Below, one piece after another: positions 42,006 through 46,366 of a stretch of 46,366 nucleotides of DNA. The stretch covers positions 1-46,366 of the forward strand of contig JAPOOU010000065.1 of NCBI GenBank assembly GCA_026713245.1, given 5' to 3'. Origin of the DNA: Chloroflexota bacterium. GTDB lineage: Bacteria > Chloroflexota > Anaerolineae > Aggregatilineales > Phototrophicaceae. A program made the translations under genes and the position numbers. Under the pieces are notes generated by a model. That model saw only the letters and a program-made list of their open reading frames with translations. It searched no databases and was not told the DNA's origin. Each line of letters opens with the position of its first letter. The stretch's first letter is position 1.

Positions 42006-42196
42006 CATAGAAATGATCGGCGCGAAGGGTAGAAAAACTGTCTTCACAATGACATGTTAAGATCTGGCAATCACAAAGGGGCGCGGGCTGTCCTTAACGG
42101 ATTAAGGTAATGGTTGTCGTTCTGATTGATAGTCTATCATTGCGAAAAAAACAAAGCGAACGCGGCGCACAGCGAATAGGCTGCGCCGCGTTTTCC
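42006..42196 (+). ncRNA. Candidate structured leader or small RNA
   Basis: Bounded by the promoter at 41971 and the terminator-like hairpin at 42159. It contains CCTTAA-cgga-TTAAGG (42095-42110) and the palindrome TGATAGTCTATCA near 42127-42139, and no credible reading frame. Either an independent ~190-base RNA or an attenuator-type leader of the SWIM gene. I cannot match it to a known RNA family. Confidence 0.35.
42159..42194 (+). terminator. Intrinsic terminator-like hairpin upstream of the SWIM gene
   Basis: AACGCGGCGCA and TGCGCCGCGTT form a perfect 11-bp stem with a 12-base loop, followed by TTTTCCTATT; a run of A (AAAAAAACAAA) precedes it, so it could work on both strands. No gene lies immediately upstream within 270 bases, so it ends either a small RNA or a leader. 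Confidence 0.6.
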
Positions 42197-42236
42197 TATT
42201 CTTCCGACAGCTCATCTCTTAGCAGAAGGGACAACA

Positions 42237-42734
42237 ATGGACGCCAGCATGATCAACAAGATTCAGAAAGCCAGTGAATACGCCAGCCAGCCCGAACGCG
42301 CAACTTTCAATAGTTTAACGGTGGACTTCCGTGGCGAGAACAACGCCTACGTCGTGAGCCTCGAAGGCGACCGCTGGTCCTGCACCTGCCCGGGTTTCCA
42401 AAAATACGCCATTTGCCCGCATATCATGGCCCTGGAGAACCTCTTCAAACCCCTGCTAAAACGACGCCCGGTACCTTATTCGCCGGGCCAGAATATCGTC
42501 AGCGATGTCAAAAAAGCCAAGCGCTATTCGGAGCAGCGCGACCGCATTCGCATCGTGTCTTTCGATTGCGCATTCGAGGGCTACAACAAGAACCATCACA
42601 TCACCTACAATGACGGCAAATGGACCAGTACCGCCTCGTTCTTCGCGCAGCGCGGCGTCTGCAGCCATACCATGGCGCTCGAAAAGATCCTCAAGGGTTT
42701 CGTGGAACCGGTCCGCGTCCAAACGCTTGTCTAG
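42237..42734 (+). CDS. Tandem SWIM-domain protein, second domain degenerate
   Basis: 165 residues, small and cytosolic, with AGAAGGGA before the ATG. Two repeats of the same ~50-residue unit: the first (residues ~21-71) has a full SWIM zinc motif CxCxnCxH with Cys49, Cys51, Cys60 and His62 (WSCTCPGFQKYAICPH); the second (~102-152) keeps Cys142 and His144 but has Ser131 and Ala133 in place of the first two cysteines (WTSTASFFAQRGVCSH). Both end in a MALE(N/K)-LFK/ILK helix. SWIM domains bind DNA or proteins. Unlike most bacterial SWIM proteins there is no helicase. Target unknown. Confidence 0.85.
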   Translation: MDASMINKIQKASEYASQPERATFNSLTVDFRGENNAYVVSLEGDRWSCTCPGFQKYAICPHIMALENLFKPLLKRRPVPYSPGQNIVSDVKKAKRYSEQRDRIRIVSFDCAFEGYNKNHHITYNDGKWTSTASFFAQRGVCSHTMALEKILKGFVEPVRVQTLV

Positions 42735-42760
42735 CGACGTCCACTCCGACGTCCACTCGC

Positions 42761-42786
42761 AACGGGGCTGTACATGCAGCCCCGTT
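42761..42786 (+). terminator. Hairpin after the SWIM gene
   Basis: AACGGGGCTG-tacatg-CAGCCCCGTT is a perfect 10-bp stem 27 bases after the stop. Only a short TT follows. It also lies ~70 bases past the convergent VanW gene's stop, so it may end both transcripts. Confidence 0.6.
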
Positions 42787-42854
42787 CCTGCAACGCCAAT
42801 CGCAAAAGCAGCGACAACTCAGCGCCTGGCCGCTAGATCCGGCTGCGCGCGGCT

Positions 42855-44723
42855 CTATTCCGCAGCTTCTTCCGCCTCCAACCTGGGATCGCCCGGCGCC
42901 ACCTCGAAGACCGCCTGCCAGGGCTTGTAATGCGTATAGGCTTGATCGCGCTTGATCAAGTTGCCCACCATATCGAAGACATTGCGATACACCCGGACAT
43001 CCGCGCCTTGCGCGGCGTAATCCACCTGCCGCGTTTGACCCGCCAGCAGATCCCGATTCGCTTCATAACGCGGCGGCGGCGCTTCTACGATATCACGTAC
43101 GATAGGCGCTTCCACAACCGTTCGCCAATGACTTGTGCTGTAAAAACGAAACTGCAGCGCGTCTTTCGCCCCCATGAACTCGCTCTCGATCAAGAGATGA
43201 TGCGGACTGTCGTTCAAGAAGCGCAAATCGCTGGTCGGCTGCCAGATCGCCGCATCCAGACCCGGCCCCGCGCCTGCGTATTCATAGTAGCCCACGCGGT
43301 AGCCGTGGCTGTTGCGCTCGGTGATAGCGAAGCCGCCGCCGAAAGCCGCGCGGAACACCGTCGTGCTCACTTGACAGATGCCGCCGCCGATGCCCGTGAC
43401 AGTGCGCCCGCCAAAGATCACCGCGCCGTCGACGAAGCCCGCCTCCGGCCTGATATCGCCCAGATAATGATTAAAAGCGAACTCTTCCCCGGGCGCGATG
43501 ATGACGCCGTTCAACTTGGCGGCGCCAACCTCGATGTTGCGGCGCCGGTTCTGCGTGGAACCCCAATAATAGGTCGTCGCTTCCGCCACCAATTCCTTGA
43601 TGCCAAGCGCCGCTGCAGAAACGCCCTCGTGATAGCGCGGCAGGCTGTAATCGAAGACCATCGGCGCCAACCTTGATTCCCGGCTGAAAATCGCTTTTTC
43701 CAACTGCGCTATCGTCTTTTCGATGTTCAGCTCGCGCCCGCCCCGCGATGGACTTAGCGCGACGAGCTCGCCCGTCCCCGGATTGAAATCGAATCTGCCG
43801 TCGACCGGAATAATGATCAGCCCGGGCGCAAGCGAGCGCAGAAACGCGCCGAATGCCTCGGCATTTATCAACACTTCGTAGCGCTTGCCGTCGCCGTCGT
43901 CCCGCAAGCCGACGCTCAGCAAAGCGCGTATCTGCTCGGGCCTGACAGTCCAGGGACCCAAGGGGCCGCCATCGCGATCGCTGGCGAAGAGTTGGGCCGG
44001 GCCTGAGAGCGCTGTCCCCAGGCGCAGCGCCGCCGCCTCAACATTCCAGCGCCGCGGCGCGCTCTCATCGACCACAAGTTCAATTTCGGCGCCCTCCGCG
44101 GACGCGCGCAAGGTCGCGCTCAAACGCGCGAGCGTCGCCCGTACGTTGAGCGCCCGCCCGGCCACGCCCGCCTGAACCCGCGCCTCGCCCGCAACGATGC
44201 GCAAGCTGGCGTCTTGCCGGTCGCGCTTGATCCGGCCCGCCAACAGGCGCAGGTAATCCAGCGCGACATTTTCATCCAGGACCAAACGCAGGGGCTGTCG
44301 CGCGCCGCTGAACCAAGCCCGGCTTTGCGCGATGAGATCGTCGAGCGCCGCTCCCGTATGCCCCAGAGCGAAGGCGCGATCCAGCATGTCCTCGGTCGCG
44401 ATTCGCAATCCCAGTTCGCTGCCCCGCGCCTGCCAGGCGCGTTCGCCATCGCGCAAGACGAATATTCTCTCGGTCAGCGGAGCAAATTCTTCGTGAAGCG
44501 CGGCCGCCGCTTCCGCCGCGGTCATGCCGCTTAAGTCGACCTCGCCGATATGCAGGCCCGGCACGATCCGGTCCCGCAAAACAGCCTGCCAGGCGATGAG
44601 CAGAAGCGAAAGCAGCAAGGCCAACAAGACCGCGCCGATCGCGCTCAGCAGGACGAACCTGAGGGTCCAAACCATCAGCGAGCTCCGCGGCCGCGGCTGG
44701 TTCGAAGGCGCTACGTAGGACAT
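42855..44723 (-). CDS. VanW-family protein with putative peptidoglycan-binding domain
   Basis: About 622 residues from ATG 44723; a GTG at 44735 is also possible. One N-terminal membrane helix (~residues 25-48) anchors the protein, with most of it outside. Residues ~55-320 contain two YoaR/PG_binding_4-like repeats (GLHIGEVDLSGMTAAEAAA...). The VanW domain follows (NIEVGAAKLNGVIIAPGEEF, VTGIGGGICQVSTTVFRAAF, AITERNSHGYRVGYYEYAG) and ends with a G5-like tail. VanW proteins are often found with cell-wall functions; the glycopeptide-resistance link is not implied here. The acidic C-terminus (LEAEEAAE) is unusual. Confidence 0.93.
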   Translation of the reverse strand: MSYVAPSNQPRPRSSLMVWTLRFVLLSAIGAVLLALLLSLLLIAWQAVLRDRIVPGLHIGEVDLSGMTAAEAAAALHEEFAPLTERIFVLRDGERAWQARGSELGLRIATEDMLDRAFALGHTGAALDDLIAQSRAWFSGARQPLRLVLDENVALDYLRLLAGRIKRDRQDASLRIVAGEARVQAGVAGRALNVRATLARLSATLRASAEGAEIELVVDESAPRRWNVEAAALRLGTALSGPAQLFASDRDGGPLGPWTVRPEQIRALLSVGLRDDGDGKRYEVLINAEAFGAFLRSLAPGLIIIPVDGRFDFNPGTGELVALSPSRGGRELNIEKTIAQLEKAIFSRESRLAPMVFDYSLPRYHEGVSAAALGIKELVAEATTYYWGSTQNRRRNIEVGAAKLNGVIIAPGEEFAFNHYLGDIRPEAGFVDGAVIFGGRTVTGIGGGICQVSTTVFRAAFGGGFAITERNSHGYRVGYYEYAGAGPGLDAAIWQPTSDLRFLNDSPHHLLIESEFMGAKDALQFRFYSTSHWRTVVEAPIVRDIVEAPPPRYEANRDLLAGQTRQVDYAAQGADVRVYRNVFDMVGNLIKRDQAYTHYKPWQAVFEVAPGDPRLEAEEAAE

Positions 44724-44846
44724 GGTTCTCTTCACTCGGGCGGGCTAATGCAAGGCAAAGCAAAGAGGCGCGGCCAGATTGCGTTCTCAGTTAGAATCTG
44801 CCTGGACGCAGCCATTCACAGTTCAAGCCCATTGCCAGCGCCGGGA

Positions 44847-45779
44847 CTAGGTCAACAGCGTGATTTCGTGTTCGGGCATAGGCTTGGGAGCTTCTCCGCA
44901 AGACGTCTGCCGCGGCGCCGACATGCCCATGTTGACATCGGCGTCATGCCGCGCTCCGCCGCCGTCAAGAAAACTGATCCGCCAGCGCTGATCGCCGGTC
45001 GCGATCACTTCCGAAAGCCGCAGATCCCCATCGGCATAAAGCCGCGCCCGCTCCCGGATAAGCCCCTCGGCCGCGCTGACCGCCTGATGCGCGTCGCCGT
45101 CCAGACGGTGGCCCGCGTAAGCGCCGCGCCCGCGATACTTGTGTGTCAGCAGGTAGCCGGCGCGGTGATTGGTCACGACCGCTTCGGCATCCGCGGGATC
45201 CAGATGCCCGTAGACGATGCCCTGCGGAAAGGCGATCATGGTCGCCGCCATGCGATGCCCGCCAATGTGCGACGTTTGCCAAACTTTGTCTTCGCCGGCA
45301 TGTTGGATCAACGCCTGATAAAAGGGCGTGCCGCGCGCGGCGCAGCAGGGATCGTGCCGGCCGTTGGTACAAACGGTATAGAGTTCGCCCTCGTCGTGCA
45401 TGTCATAGTCATTGATGCGCGGGCAACGATCCTCGCCTATGCTATCAAGCTCCAGCGTCAATAGCTCATCATAGTCCGACAATATCGTATGATAGATTCG
45501 GGGACGCGCTTGATTGCTCACCGCGATGTAAAAATTCTTGCCCTCGGAAGCCGGTCGCCGAATGAATAGAATCTTCGCGCGCGGCGCTTTCATCAGATGC
45601 TGCAAATAGGGCGCGAAGCCACCGGATGCGCCGGCTTTCTTGACGACCTCGCCCCCCCATCCGCCATATTCCGCCAAACTGGTCTGGATCAGGAAGAAGG
45701 TGTCGGCCGGTTTGAAGGTGCCGGCCAGCCTCTCCTGCGCCGCGCGCGATTCCTCCGCGCAGGTCATCGTCATTTCCAT
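44847..45779 (-). CDS. Sucrase/ferredoxin-like family protein
   Basis: 310 residues, cytosolic. It matches the Suc_Fer-like (thioredoxin-fold ferredoxin-like) family: CAEESRAAQERLAGTFK at the start, VCTNGRHDPCCAARGTPFYQAL with three cysteines, HIGGHRMAATMIAFPQGIVYG and a C-terminal partially conserved domain. The cysteines probably bind an Fe-S cluster or form a disulfide; the enzymatic role is unknown in this family. It lies ~110 bases upstream of the VanW gene on the same strand. Confidence 0.85.
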   Translation of the reverse strand: MEMTMTCAEESRAAQERLAGTFKPADTFFLIQTSLAEYGGWGGEVVKKAGASGGFAPYLQHLMKAPRAKILFIRRPASEGKNFYIAVSNQARPRIYHTILSDYDELLTLELDSIGEDRCPRINDYDMHDEGELYTVCTNGRHDPCCAARGTPFYQALIQHAGEDKVWQTSHIGGHRMAATMIAFPQGIVYGHLDPADAEAVVTNHRAGYLLTHKYRGRGAYAGHRLDGDAHQAVSAAEGLIRERARLYADGDLRLSEVIATGDQRWRISFLDGGGARHDADVNMGMSAPRQTSCGEAPKPMPEHEITLLT

Positions 45780-46184
45780 CTCGTGCCCTCCTCTTGCTGC
45801 CGCTCGATCAGGCTAAAGTCTACCATCCCCGGCGAGATGACACAAAGTATACAGTCGTGGCATGCCCGCGGCGCGGCGGCGGGCTGTGTCTGCGCGCCCT
45901 CTGTGCTGCATCCCCCCCCTCCCATATCCATACTCTATCTATACTGTTGCGCAAAAAAGGGCAAAATCACGGCAACTTCCGGACATTCGAGGACAAATTG
46001 CGCCTCCCACAGCGCTCCCTCCGAGCAAATCAGCCCCGTCGTCGGTCAAGGATCTCATGTTGAGGACTGGCAAAAGACACGTCAAGCGTAAAGGATACAC
46101 GACCAGGCGAACGGGGAAGATGACGGAATGCCGAACACGGGTTACAATCTCCGACGGCAACTAGACCCATCAAATGCAGGCGCG
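45780..46184 (+). other. Gene-free 405-base stretch
   Basis: No reading frame with a supporting SD or motif is seen. It contains a pyrimidine run (CCCCCCCCTCCCATATCC, 45910-45927) and AT-rich bases near 45940, which may carry promoters for the flanking divergent genes. No R1 or R2 repeats are present. Confidence 0.4.
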
Positions 46185-46366
46185 ATGTCCAAACTGTCCA
46201 TCCGAAATCTGCAACTCCTGCGCGGCGGGAAGACCGTCCTGCGTGAAATCGACCTCGAGGTCGCGGCGGGTGCGGTTTTTGCCGGTATCTGTCCCCGCGG
46301 ATGGCGCCAGAGGTTCCCTCGCGGCTGCATCCACCCGCCCTACCGGATCTCCCCAGCGAACAACGC
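46185..46366 (+). pseudogene. Start of an ABC-transporter ATPase, apparently degenerate
   Basis: ATG 46185 begins MSKLSIRNLQLLRGGKTVLR followed by EIDLEVAAGAVFAG, the standard first two strands of an ABC ATPase. Where the Walker A loop should follow, the frame reads ICPRGWRQRFPRG, and no GxxGxGKS/T is present. In the +1 frame the sequence PADGARGSLAA weakly resembles a damaged Walker A, so small indels near 46275 are likely. The gene runs off the window. A read error at the contig end is possible. Confidence 0.45.

Noticed and set aside
42855-44723. Glycopeptide-resistance cluster (vanW)
   Set aside because: VanW-family domains are common in wall-binding proteins; no vanHAX or vanRS genes are nearby.
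1-46366. tRNA genes
   Set aside because: I scanned by eye for T-arm (GGTTCRANNCC) signatures and cloverleaf ends and found none convincing; a covariance search could still reveal one.

Overview
This window looks like a chromosomal segment of a GC-rich bacterium, most likely Chloroflexota (Anaerolineae-like). The evidence is circumstantial: TPT/PS-rich linkers next to LysM and SH3-like domains, a stand-alone rpsD, DUF3052 and DUF4013 proteins, an F420 glutamyl ligase, PepF peptidases, and many dispersed GTAGGGGCG...CGCCC hairpin repeats. There is no rRNA gene, and I saw no tRNA or CRISPR array.

Layout. (1) 1-9.0 kb: the tail of a LysM surface protein; an OppA/B/C-type importer without ATPase genes beside a formylglycine-type sulfatase; divergently, an SGNH/SASA esterase, an EamA transporter and metY. 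This suggests scavenging of modified (sulfated or acetylated) compounds. (2) 9.0-14.3 kb: small proteins, a Glc/sorbosone dehydrogenase-like beta-propeller, pcm, an MFS exporter and an unknown protein. (3) 14.3-20.5 kb, minus strand: rlmB and cysS, then a coupled histidine kinase > GT4 glycosyltransferase > GNAT cluster whose kinase carries a degenerate receiver. (4) 20.9-24.6 kb: a DUF697-like protein, a small unknown gene coupled to a PhyH dioxygenase, and a broken GT39-type membrane glycosyltransferase. (5) 24.9-33.5 kb: rpsD, an unknown gene pair, rfaE2-like nucleotidyltransferase, two M3 oligopeptidases around a DUF3052 gene, a YacL-type PIN/TRAM protein and a DUF4013 membrane protein. 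(6) 33.8-46.4 kb: a GT9 heptosyltransferase-like enzyme, a crotonase overlapping an unknown gene, a non-canonical protein kinase divergent from a TSP3/SH3/beta-propeller surface protein, cofE, a tandem-SWIM protein behind a possible small-RNA leader, a VanW protein, a sucrase/ferredoxin-like protein, and a degenerate ABC-ATPase start at the edge.

The most distinctive signal is non-coding. One family (called R1 here) occurs about ten times in two subtypes that differ in the distal hairpin. A second family (R2) consists of twin hairpins whose arms are constant and whose stem tips differ from copy to copy but stay complementary. At 16.7-16.9 kb and 30.9-31.2 kb, R1 and R2 are joined in the same order as one composite element. 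R1 copies also supply the C-terminus of two proteins and part of the N-terminus of a third. I found no clear new defence or metabolic system; the repeat system, the tandem SWIM gene with its leader, and the kinase/propeller pair are the best candidates for something undescribed.
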